Program-made: the position numbers and the translations under genes
Notes under the pieces: model-generated
The model's database searches: none
What the model was told of the DNA's origin: nothing
What the model saw: the letters and a program-made list of their open reading frames with translations, nothing else
Assembly: GCA_964247055.1 (NCBI GenBank)
Contig: OZ176050.1
Coordinates: 6,386,001 to 6,450,000 of the forward strand
Length of the DNA stretch: 64,000 nt
Reading direction: 5' to 3'
Source: Paragordius varius
Taxonomy: Eukaryota > Nematomorpha
In this document: piece by piece, positions 47,354 through 57,956 of the stretch
Layout: every line of letters starts with the position of its first letter
How positions within the stretch are numbered: the stretch's first letter is position 1

Positions 47354-49671
47354 ATGCGTCTCATTATTTTACCTGATTCTGATAAAGTTAGCGAATGGGC
47401 TGCTAAATATATCAAGAAACGTATAAATGACTTTAAACCGAACGCTAATAAATATTTTACATTAGGTCTTCCTACAGGTATATAAATTTATATAGTTTTA
47501 GGAAGCACTCCTTTGGGAACGTATAAAAAACTCATTGAATACCATAGAGCCGGCCAAATATCTTTTAAATTCGTTAAAACTTTTAATATGGACGAGTATG
47601 TTGGTAAGAGTTTATGATATATTATAGCCCTACCCCGTGACCATCCCGAAAGTTATCATTCATTTATGTATCACAATCTCTTTAAGCACGTTGATATTGA
47701 TCCTAATAATGTGAATATCCTTGATGGTAATGCTCCCGATCTTGTTGCAGAATGTGATTCTTTTGAGCAGAAAATCAAAGATGCTGGTGGAATTAGGTTA
47801 TTTGTTGGAGGTATCATTAATTGCATCATTATTTTTATGTATTATACCAATAGGCAAGATTTTGGAATTCCGATGTAATTTTTTGTAATTTATAAATTTT
47901 ATAAACAAAACATAAATTTTTTTTATATCAAATATTGTATTTAAACGTTTTTAATGCTCTTCCCGCCTATTTTTGGCATAGGGTGCTGATTTGTTGATTT
48001 TCATCATTCGGCACGTGTAGACGAGATATTAAGTTCATGTTTAAAAGTCTTGTAAAATAAGGAAAAACTGACATAAATTATATTCTAGCAATTAAAATTG
48101 TGCATGTGTTATTAACAGATTTTTTAAACAAACGATCACATTTCAAAAAAATTTACAACCGTCTTTACACAAAATGTATAAAAGTTTGAACTGTGACCTT
48201 TTTTGGTTGAAACCGCAAAACTTTGCTAAATTAGGTATATTTTGTTTTAGGCGTTAATTTTCTCATATCAATTAACTGGGAAGAATTAATAAAGCTTGAA
48301 TTCGGTGCATTTAGAAATAAAATGTAATCTTATAGCATAGGGTATTATATTATTGAATTCATCATCATCATCATCATTTGTATGGGGATTCGCCATTAAA
48401 TGGCGGTATATTTTTTTCCAATCTTTTCTTCTAGTTAAAAATTTGCATCTAGCGCATTTAAAGTGTGTAGAGTTAGTTATTTTATTGTGCATGGGCAATA
48501 AAAATAGTGATTATATTTATTTCTAGTTAACCAAACCCAAATAAAGAAACATATTATATCTAAAGTAATTAATCCTCTTATAATATAATGAAACTTAGTA
48601 TCCTCCCTGTTGTATAAATAAAATAGGAATCGGTCCTGATGGACATATTGCTTTTAATGAGCCAGGTTCAAGTTTGGCCTCCCGTACTCGACTTAAAACA
48701 TTGGCTCGCGAAACGATTGAAGCAAATGCTCGTTTCTTTAACAACGATATAAGTAAGGTCCCCACAATGGCACTTACCGTTGGTGTGGCCACGGTTATGG
48801 ATGCTGATGAGGTTAGCAAAAAATACGTCATGTTAAATTACCAATTGAAAAATATTTACGAATCTGTATAACAACGGACGGGAAATTTTTTAATCATTTA
48901 AATGGGTTTTTGGAATCCGAGATAAAAATCTTTAAAAAACCAGTCTTAACATGAAAAACAGTATATATATATATAATTTTCCAATTATAACATTATATGT
49001 TTGATTCCATCAATAATTAATATAACGTTTTGTGGATATAAAGTTTTATTTTAAATTATGCACTGGGATACATGGAACGGTCATCATTGATGACTTTTTA
49101 TTTTAAATTATGCACTGGGATACATGGAACGGTCATCATTGATGACCCTTATTTTTATATAATTATGAATGACATTACATTGAATCGATGTTAAAACCGT
49201 CGTAAAATAACGTAAAAATAAAATATAAATTTATAATTCTCAAATTTTCTCCATAGGCATCATCAGGAGATTAGTTTAGAAAAATATATATAGTATAAGA
49301 TAATAAAAATTAACTTAAAAAAATTGAAACGATTGCATGTTATCCATTTAGATCACAAAATGTGTTGCAGATAAATAATAGAAGATTATTATTTTTGGGG
49401 GCTAGTATAAGTAAATTTAAAATAATTTTATATGTCCTAATAAATTTTTAATATTCAGGTTATGATACTTATAACGGGGTCACACAAAGCTTTAGCCTTG
49501 CATAAAGCTATCGAGGAAGGTGTTAATCATATGTGGACTGTTTCGGCTTTTCAAATGCATCCCAAAACGCTCTTTTTATGCGACGAAAATGCCACTCATG
49601 AACTCAAAGTCAAAACTGTCAAATACTTCGAGGGTTTAATGCACATGCACAATAAACTGATTGAAGATTAA
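47354..49671 (+). CDS. GNPDA1: Glucosamine-6-phosphate deaminase/isomerase, complete
   Basis: Exons: 47354-47477, 47502-47603, 47628-47810, 48627-48811, 49459-49671; 268 residues, close to bacterial NagB (266) and shorter than human GNPDA1 (289). The enzyme converts glucosamine 6-phosphate to fructose 6-phosphate and ammonia in the cytosol. Visible are [14 protein letters not shown] (phosphate loop), KTFNMDEYV with the proton-abstracting aspartate, [14 protein letters not shown] with the catalytic Asp/His/Glu set, [22 protein letters not shown] and [19 protein letters not shown]. The phase-1 junction at 47603/47628 gives V-A-L-P-R, where the family has V-G-L-P-R. Introns are 24, 24, 816 and 647 nt. 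The C-terminal extension of the mammalian enzyme is absent. Confidence 0.96.
47478..47501 (+). other. Ultra-short intron, 24 nt (GNPDA intron 1)
   Basis: GTATATAA...GTTTTAG lies within LPTGSTPLG, the invariant phosphate loop, so removal is required. It is phase 1, with an in-frame TAA if retained. Confidence 0.96.
47604..47627 (+). other. Ultra-short intron, 24 nt (GNPDA intron 2)
   Basis: GTAAGAGT...TATTATAG lies between MDEYV and [11 protein letters not shown], adjacent in all homologues. It is phase 1, with an in-frame TGA if retained. Confidence 0.95.
49043..49146 (+). repeat. Tandem duplication, 52-bp unit, in GNPDA intron 4
   Basis: Two nearly identical consecutive copies run from TTTTATTTTAAATTATGCAC through GGATACATGGAACGGTCATC to ATTGATGAC. 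The period is 52 bp, from CACTGGGATA at 49061 to the same word at 49113. Near-identity indicates a recent event. Confidence 0.88.
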
Positions 49672-50185
49672 TTTTTAATACTCTATAGAATTTTTAAATG
49701 ATGTATGTATCTATTTAATGGCACTTCAATATTATTTTTTTATATGACTCTGATTATGAATTTTTAATGTAAATCACGAGTATTCTACCAAAGTACCAAT
49801 TACATAATGCTTTTATCCAAAACTAAATATTATGACCACCATCACATATATTTTTATAGAAATCTTGACTTGCCATAAAACAACTTATAGACATACATAT
49901 TTTTATCATATTTATATCCAATGCATGTAAATTTTTTATATTTTTAATATATATCTGTATTTATTATATAAAAAATCAAATAAATAAATTATTATTAGTA
50001 TATTGATCCCTTTAATTTAGATCATAATACACTAAATTGATGTGAAATGTATTATATAATTTGTGTTTGTACTATATGAGCTTTTCATTTAAAAAATTAA
50101 TACTGAATCAAGACATTATTGATTGCATGATTGCCCATTTTAACCGAATCAACAAAATTTATGATAAAAAAATGGGATTGGTTAT
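49672..50185. other. Convergent 3' region between GNPDA and IVD
   Basis: AT-rich sequence between two stop codons on opposite strands; AATAAATAAATT near 49979-49991 could be a GNPDA polyadenylation signal. Nothing else is seen. Confidence 0.45.
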
Positions 50186-52516
50186 CTAATGTCCTTTGAT
50201 CCCATACATTGAATTTATGGCGCGTCCAATCACTAGCTGTCGAATTTCATTAGTTCCTGCCCCAATTTCATAAAGTTTGGCATCGCGTAAAAATCGACCG
50301 GTAGGATAATCATTTATGTAACCGTTTCCGCCTAAAAATAAAAAATAACGAAATTTTTACTTTTTTTATATAAAATTTTTTTTGATAAAGACAATAAAAT
50401 TAATTAATTTTTTGTGATATATTTTTGCAAAATTAATACATAAAAGTTTAACTATAATATTCACATCAAATTTTATATTTTGAAAAAGATTGCCTTTCTG
50501 TTTTATATTTAAGTATTTCATTGTAATATTATTTAAGATATAAGAATATTGCTTTTAAATTATTAAACTAAAATGTTCACCTAAACATTGGATTGCGTCG
50601 AGGGCGACTTTGGTAGCCTTAGATGAGGTTAAATATATGGTGGCCGTACAATCCTAAAATTTATTACATACAACTCAATTAATATAATTTTTCCGACAAT
50701 CAGACTAGAATGTTTATAATACTAATGTATAAGTTTTTAATAAATCGATTTATGAAAACCAGTTTAACATTTGGATACAACACATTCATTTTAGTCCTTC
50801 GATTCAAATTGGGGTAGTTGGATACCCCAGGCCTATTTAAAATTGAATAATTTAAAAAATATAGAAGGAATCAAAACCTTGGCAAAATATGCACATTTAT
50901 AACATTAATAAACTAAAATATATGAAAAATTTTATTCAAAAATACTTGATATTATTTATTTTAAGCTAAAACCGAAAGGTAAAAATTTCGTCAACGTGAC
51001 ATGTGTGAAATTTAAAAAATAATACAAAATAAACCATTTTATCTTTTTCTATCAATGTTAGATGTGATTTAAATAAAAAATTAGCTTTCATTTTAGCTTT
51101 AAAATCAAATAAACACGATATTTTGCAAAAATGCTGTAAAATAAAGGCGTCGAAGTAGTTTAATATGGAACTTTTTTTCTAAAACCAAATTTTATTTAGG
51201 TATTTCGGCATATTTATATAATTTTGATTAGGATAGAAGCATAAATCTAAATTGGGACTATTTCTTTCAGTATTTTTTCAAAAATATAAATTTAAATATA
51301 GTCTGGGGTATTTAGATACCCCAATTTGAATCGAAGTGTTAAATTTGTCCAATTATTATATTTTTCTCATTTCCAAATATTTGCATTTAAGCTTTACCAA
51401 ATTTTAATTAATTAAGTAAATACAACATTACATTAAAAATTATAATTATCTCAGTTAATAAAAGAAATTGGTTTATCCCGAAAACTTTGTTCAACATATT
51501 ATACCAAGTCTGGTGGATTAATATCATAATATTTCCAAAAAAATAAGTACGAAAAATTCCTTAATGTGTATTGTCAAATTTTATTTTAAAAACATAATAA
51601 CCATTGGTAAATTTTCGCCTCTGTCAATGGCGGACGCCACACTGTATAAATAAGAACGAGAGCTCACTAAATCCATGTACATATCAGCCATCTTAGCTTG
51701 CATTATCTGGAAGATACAAATAAAACATATTGTGTAGGTCAGTTTTAAATAATTGTAAAATTAATAACTGACAACATAATTATTTTTAACTAAATATACA
51801 GTTTAAAGTCTCTTTTTTCCTTTTTTATTAAAGGGTAAGAATTTCAATTGTATCCGGACTTGTAAAGGCTTTAACACTCGCCTGCCCAGGGCTGACAGTG
51901 ATGATGGAAAAATTGCAGAGTTTCGGGGTTGGAACTTTGACACGCAGTGTAAGAGTTCGGCGCCCTTGTAAAGAATGACATAAAATTTTTAATAATTGAT
52001 CATAGTATTATATTGACCGGTACCTAACATTTTTAGTATGTGTCAAATTACATTTAATAAATTTTAAGCCGCCTAAAATTTTATAAATCATAAAAAAACA
52101 AATTGAGGTAAAGTTTGAAATAGTTTAAATAACATCCATAATTAATTAGTGTGTTAATCAATGGCCCAAACAGCAATAATTTTAAAAAATAAACTCTAAA
52201 TAATTTATATTGATTAATCCACCATTTTGTGCAAAATTTTCGTTTCTACCTGAAAAGTGCCTATCGGCTGATCAAATGCCTTTCTTTCGTGACAATATTT
52301 AAAAGCCACATCGCAACAAGCTTGCATGATACTATATAATATGTATAAAAACTATTGAAAAAAAATTTCAATGTTTTGGTCGAAGTAGTGATTTATCTAA
52401 AAAAATTCATATTTTTTTCTTTGAAATTATATTTTACGCGCCTAGTAGCATTGGTTATAATGAATATATTAAATTTCTATAATAGGATGAGAGCGTTGTT
52501 GAAAGGCCATATTATG

Positions 52517-52585
<69 letters not shown>

Positions 52586-55309
52586 TTAAATACTGACATA
52601 TAACGTTTACGTTCGTTTTTTTTCACCATATTTATCTATCAAGCTTGCATATTATGCTAAATATTTTTATTGTAATTATTATATATATATATATATATAT
52701 ATATATTTAATGGCAAAAAAATATTGCCCAATATATACGTATATCAAATTTCATTTATATTATTAAGTGGATTACCCAACTGGCCCGGCAGCCAAAATTA
52801 ATCGTTCATAATCCAATCCCGACATGAGAACTTTATCGCCGCCATTCACTTTTCCCAACACGTTTTCTTCTATTTACATAACATGCAAAGGTAAGTTAAA
52901 AATAAACAGATCAACACCAAAGTAAGTAAATTTTAGTTATCCTTTCAATATCCCACCTCTTTTAATTACCAAATATTGTTTTAATCAATTATTATGCAGT
53001 AAATTTTAAACTTGGGATTCTTGTGCACTCTGTTAAATTCACAAAGAGTTGGTTTATATGTTAAATAATTTGATTGTGCAAAAAATGTTGTGTAACACCT
53101 GAATAAATAATAAAAAGGCGATAATTAGTGCCAATGTTGAAGGTAAATATTTCTATCCACCATTAATCATAATGGGCTAAACTAGACAAAAATGTATTAA
53201 ATACCAACTATTTAATAAAATAATTGACCACAACTATTACTCACGATATTACGCAATATTATATGGTAGTATTTAGGTATTTTTAATTAAAACAAAATAC
53301 TTGGCACTATACAGTTTTCAAAAACTAATTCGCAAGTGTTAGACCCCCGCATACCCATTTTATCGAGCTTTGGAGATACACTGAATCCTTTGGCTCCCTA
53401 AAATGCAAAATTATAAATTAAATTTTGCTGTCATTGATGTCAGAATTAAAAAAATAATTTTTTAACAAAAAAAGGTTAAATAATAAAACATAAAATGATT
53501 TGTCTTTTAACAGTTACAAGTACGAACACTGCAAATTTGGTAATTTTTTATTTATGTATTATATTTCTTTAAATATATTGCAGCTTATGTACATTCTGCC
53601 CCTCTTAAACTCTCAATATTTTATAGCTAAATCAATAAATAAGTACAAATAGACAAAAAATTAATTAAAACATCTATTATATGATAATATAATTTACAAA
53701 ACAATAAATTAAATGCAATATAAAATTTTTATAAATTAATCAAACCTTTTCAACCAAAAATGCTGTAATATTTTTGTGCTTTTGTACGGGTTTTAATGGT
53801 TTAGGATGTTCTGATTGGAATACAGTTGGAGTCCTGGCATATATGATAAGAACATCGGCATCTGGCCCGTTTGTTATCCAAAATTTGCTGCCATTTATAA
53901 CATAATGATCACCTATAATATAATATAAAATTTGTAATTTTGCTCTTAATATTAGTGTTCATTGAATGTCATTGTCCCCTTATCAAATCGAAAAAGAATA
54001 ATCCAAAATATACACATAATGCGTATTCGTTTTTAGAGTAATAAGTGTAAAAAAGAAAATTGTCCTATATTTAATTCCAAAAAAGGCTAGCACTAATCAT
54101 AACGTTATTTACTAAAAAAAATATTTTTACTATATTTTTATATTATGAAAGAGTTTATACACTTGATTATTTATAAATTTGTGGTTTTTTTTAATATTTC
54201 AATACGCAAATAATTATGTAAAATAATTTAAGCGATATGCTCATATAAACATTAAATTAAAAATAATTATAAAATGTGAAAATAAAAAATAAATTAAGGA
54301 CCATGCCTAAATAAATTTTAGAACCGACATAAAAAATTTTTTATATTCTCTAGGTCAATTTGGAGTAATTGATGTTTTAAATTATAAAAACATGCATAAT
54401 TTATAGACATTGTGTTATTATTGTATTAAATCAAAATAATTCAAAATTGACATAATAAGAAAATTAAAGTATATCTATAGCCAAAATGTTTCAGTATTAA
54501 TGAAAATTTTTTACGTCTACCTCCTTTGGAAAGAGAAAATAGCGTATAAAAGAAAATTTTAAAACTAGATTAATATTTTAAAATTATATTGTAAAAAAAA
54601 TTAAAAATCTAAATTTTAGGAAAATTAAATACAATACTTTTATATTACAAAACTAAATCTAAAACAGCATAGGGTCACCGTAAAAACTTAGTATATAGGG
54701 AAAAACCTTTTTCAATGGCTGTTGTTTTCATTGAAAATACATCTGAACCAGAGCCAACTTCACTCATTGCAAGTGCACCAATTTGATCACCAGAAATTAA
54801 CTATTATTATGATTTAAATATAACTTTGGGTAGATATTTTCGTTTTTGTTGTTCGTTTCCGTTTCGAACTATCTGGTTAATGGATAGATTAGATTGCACA
54901 CCGTAACTTAGTCCAATGGAAGCACTTGATCTAGATATTTCTTCCATAACTATACAATGCTCCAAATAACCCATATCGGAACCTCCATATTCATCTGATT
55001 TTAGCTATATATTATACTTGGAGCTGTAACTCCTAACAAACCAAGATGCCCCAATTTCTTAAAAAAGTCCTTAAAATAAAAAATGTAACGAATACTTTAA
55101 AATTTGGAAATATATTATTTTTATCAATATCATATGCAAAGGGAGATAATTCTTTTGTTGCGAATTCAAAAACCGTATTTCGTAGCTATATTTTCAAAAA
55201 AAATTAATACTTGTATTTGTTCTGGAGTCAAATTATATAATTTATCATTGATGGGAAAATTGTTATACAAGCGTTTCAAAAAACACCAAGGGACGTTGAT
55301 TTTTTTCAT
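50186..55309 (-). CDS. IVD: Isovaleryl-CoA dehydrogenase, complete, 12 exons
   Basis: Exons in transcript order: 55211-55309, 55096-55185, 55018-55069, 54825-54994, 54707-54800, 53746-53912, 53301-53397, 52776-52869, 52250-52331, 51602-51706, 50581-50653, 50186-50331; 422 residues (human about 423). It is a mitochondrial flavoprotein of leucine breakdown that oxidises isovaleryl-CoA to 3-methylcrotonyl-CoA. Landmarks: a basic/hydrophobic N-terminus suitable as a targeting peptide ([18 protein letters not shown]), [80 protein letters not shown] and [19 protein letters not shown]. The catalytic glutamate that is peculiar to IVD, in the L-D-x-E-R-L helix, is present, and the other dehydrogenases' EGT glutamate is replaced by AGT, so this is IVD rather than a general acyl-CoA dehydrogenase. 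The first four introns are 25, 26, 23 and 24 nt; the remaining seven are 249-948 nt. All phases agree. Confidence 0.97.
50764..51342. mobile_element. TTAA-flanked MITE, uninterrupted copy, in IVD intron 10
   Basis: It begins TTAACATTTGGATACAACAC and ends TTTGAATCGAAGTGTTAA, with inner blocks GGGGTAGTTGGATACCCC and GGGGTATTTAGATACCCC. It is the reference copy for the nested members at 35623-39606. It has no coding capacity and sits in intron 50654-51601. Confidence 0.8.
51806..51970 (-). repeat. SINE-like repeat in IVD intron 9
   Basis: On the minus strand a GTTCCAACC word (51928-51936) resembles a tRNA B box and sits in a GC-rich head. The 3' end, TTACCCTTTAATAAAAAAGG, is shared with the tRNA-related repeat at 61335-61453. 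The A box is unclear. Confidence 0.5.
52510..52705. repeat. (AT)n microsatellites in IVD intron 8
   Basis: Long alternating AT/TA runs lie at about 52516-52582 and 52680-52706. They contribute a spurious YIYIYI reading frame. Confidence 0.95.
54801..54824 (-). other. Ultra-short intron, 24 nt (IVD intron 4)
   Basis: On the minus strand, GTTATATT...AATAATAG lies between KRKYLPK and LISGDQIG. It is phase 0, with an in-frame TAA if retained. Confidence 0.95.
54995..55017 (-). other. Ultra-short intron, 23 nt (IVD intron 3)
   Basis: On the minus strand, GTATAATA...AAAATCAG lies between GVTAP and NEYGGSDMG. It is phase 1; retention shifts the frame and meets a TAA inside the intron. Confidence 0.94.
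55070..55095 (-). other. Ultra-short intron, 26 nt (IVD intron 2)
   Basis: On the minus strand, GTATTCGT...ATTTTAAG lies between FPNFK and [10 protein letters not shown]. It is phase 0. Confidence 0.93.
55186..55210 (-). other. Ultra-short intron, 25 nt (IVD intron 1)
   Basis: On the minus strand, GTATTAAT...AATATAG lies between LTPEQIQ and LRNTVFEFA, matching human SEEQRQLRQT. It is phase 0; retention shifts the frame. Confidence 0.94.
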
Positions 55310-55776
55310 TGCATCAAACCATCCGGAATGTAGAGTGGGTGTGTCTCTGGCCTTGTCGAAGTTCAAAATTGGTCTTAAATTTATAAAAGAAAATAAATTA
55401 ATAATTTTTGTATAAGGTAAAACGTGTAAATTTAAGTTTTATTTTCAGCGAAACGGTCATGAGAGACAACCTGCGTATGTTTATGACGTCAGCTTTAAGA
55501 TTGTATCTTTTTTTATTGTGTCCATTAATCTCGTTTTTGGGCTCCTACCTTATCGCCCTCAACAATATGGTCCATCGTTTTGCAATATATTGAGTATCTT
55601 TCTTAACATGCCCAAATCAACGTACTCAAAGCGATTTCAAAAAGCTTATATGAGTGGTGCACAGACTGCTGCACACAGGCCGCATTCGGCCCTTAAAGTG
55701 CTTTATTATGGCCCTGGATTATATTGAATAATTTTTGCTTAGAAATACTAGTTGATTATAATATTTGGTTTTATAT
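55310..55776. promoter_or_regulatory. IVD upstream region with a CRE-type palindrome and a repeat end
   Basis: It contains TGACGTCA at 55484-55491, about 175 bp upstream of the IVD start, a possible CREB/ATF site. A plus-strand open stretch (55443-55735) after a TTTTCAG is of unknown meaning. At 55675-55725 GGCCGCATTCGGCCCTTAAA resembles the hAT-like end at 34343-34400. Confidence 0.35.
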
Positions 55777-56128
55777 ATACCATTTCCAATTCAAATTCAC
55801 CCTTGAACAATTCAAATTCACCCTCGAACAATTCAAATCCATCCTAAAAATAAATTATGTGTTTTTGGGCTAACATAATTCATCATTAATATAAAATATT
55901 TTCTTATGGCATAATTTATTATTTTTTGTGTAGTATATATATTTTACAGGTAATATTTTTTTAAAATATAAAAAAAATATAGGTAATTTTTAATCTTAAA
56001 AAAAACATTTCTTTTAGGTTGAATTTGAATTTGTTTGAGGGTGAATTTGAATTGTTCAAGTGTGAATTTGAATTGTTCAAGGGTGAATTTGAATTTTTTA
56101 AGGGTGAATTTGAACTGTAAATGGTATA
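55777..56128. mobile_element. MITE with TTCACCCTTGAACAA iterons, second copy
   Basis: The ends are TATACCATTTCCAATTCAAA and, inverted, TATACCATTTACAGTTCAAA. The left side has three and the right side five tandem units of about 21-22 bp containing TTCACCCTTGAACAATT. It is the same family as 42191-42469. Confidence 0.78.
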
Positions 56129-57382
56129 TATAAAAACACCTGTTATTTTTTCCATTATAATATAAGTTAATGTGAAGAGTTTCTGGCTTATTTCTTAGTA
56201 TTATATTTATAACTAGACTAATTTTAAAAAATTCTGAATAAACCTTAACCGATCGAAATCGGAAAAATGAATTAGTGGTTGTGCCCTTTAATTTATACTC
56301 CATAATAAAGATCAGACAAGAAAGAATTGGAAAAACTTTAGCTTGTGATTCAACTATGCACGCATCTCAATTCATCTTAGTTTACTGACCATAAAAATTT
56401 CAATCGGTATATTAATTAGGCACACCAAGATTAGTTCCGAAATTAACTAAGAATATCTATTTTCCCACAAAACAATATAAGGGAATGTTTCTCAGCATAA
56501 TTAGCAATTTTAATTGTATTTCTAAAAAAATGGTCTCTACTGATGGTTTGTTATATTATTGGAATCAATAAGGGACTTGTTTCTCTTTTAAAGACAAATG
56601 CAATTAAATAAACCTTTTATCATTTCATCGATTAGCAAAAATTAGTTTAACCCGTAGAAGATAATTATCTAAATTCAGTAATTAAAAAGTTGTGGATATA
56701 GTTAAACAAATCCGTGATAAGAAATATAACCGTCATAGATTTAAAAATCTGTTAATGAATATCTCAGTAAACTTGAAAAAATATTTTAATATGCAGCAAG
56801 AGATAGTTCCGTCTGAGTATTTTGAATGAATTTTTGTTTAATACAGAAAATTTTATTGTTTATTAAATAACCTAAAGTTGGACGAAGACATCAATAATGA
56901 CAAATAGTGAGTTCACTTGCTATCCTTTCCGACATTAATATATAAATGAGGTTTATGAATTAAACATGCCAATTTCCAAAACGACTCAAGAAGAAAATAT
57001 GAAAATCACAAATGAAATGAACTAATAATAGGCCATCCATTTTCGAAAATCCGTGGCATAAGGATACAAATTAAACAAAAAGAAATGTGCCCCCAATTAT
57101 CTTTACAATTTCCACACATATACATGCAAAGCTTATCCAAATATAAAATATGTATGATATCACTTGACAGATGCCCATATGAATGACGTATTAGAATTAG
57201 CCTCTCATGAAGATAGATCAAATTTGTTTGGGAACGTTAGTTAATATACAAATATGTCCTAAAATATTTGTATTTTCAACTAAAGTGAAGAGGCACTTGC
57301 GATTTATATAGGACCCGCAAAAATTTTCGGTGTCCTAATTGTAGAAATGTATGTATATGGCATCTTCAATTTTTGTTGATAG
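56129..57382. other. AT-rich intergenic stretch
   Basis: No exon, RNA gene or repeat was recognised; the small open frames here have no familiar motif. Confidence 0.5.
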
Positions 57383-57680
57383 TATATGGTTAAGGTGACT
57401 AGACGTCCAGCTTTTGGCGGGACAGTCCCGCTTTTTCACACTATGTCCCGCGTCCCGCTACGTTTTTAAAATGTCCCACTTTTTCACGATTATATAAAAA
57501 AAAATTTTTTTAATACAAATAAATTTTTTTTATCCGTTTAATTTTTTTATCATTAAATATCTTTAATATCTATATAAATTTTAAATTAAAATTTTTTATT
57601 TTTAAATTAATATTTATTTTTTTCGAATTTATATCCAATGATTATACACTTTCCTTCCTATTACTACTGTCATCATTATC

Positions 57681-57946
57681 AAAAAGCCAAGTTAATACCA
57701 CAAATCTCTAGATTAAAAGACAAATTGATACCACAAATCGGTACCTTACACGTTTATTCCAGAAAATTAAGGTAATATAATATTTATTATACTAATATTT
57801 TAGTTTTATTACTTGCCAACATTATTAAAAAGCCAAATTAATACTACAAATCGGTAGCTTAAAAGACAAATTGATACCAAAAATCGGTACCTTACACGTT
57901 TATTCCAGAAAATTAAGGTAATATAATATTTATTATAATAATAGTA
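57681..57946 (+). repeat. Tandem duplication, 146-bp unit, in hAT leader
   Basis: AAAAAGCCAAGTTAATAC at 57681 and AAAAAGCCAAATTAATAC at 57827 start two copies. Both run through GACAAATTGATACC, TTACACGTTTATTCCAG and GGTAATATAATATTTATTAT. Confidence 0.85.
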
Positions 57947-57956
57947 GTTTATAAAT

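Noticed and set aside
48286-48498. 70-residue minus-strand frame with CxxC in a GNPDA intron
   Set aside because: There is a single CxxC, a CATCAT-derived poly-Asp run, and no homologue or splice partner recognised.
52355-52603. 82-residue frame ending in a YIYIYI run
   Set aside because: It is translation of an AT microsatellite inside an IVD intron.
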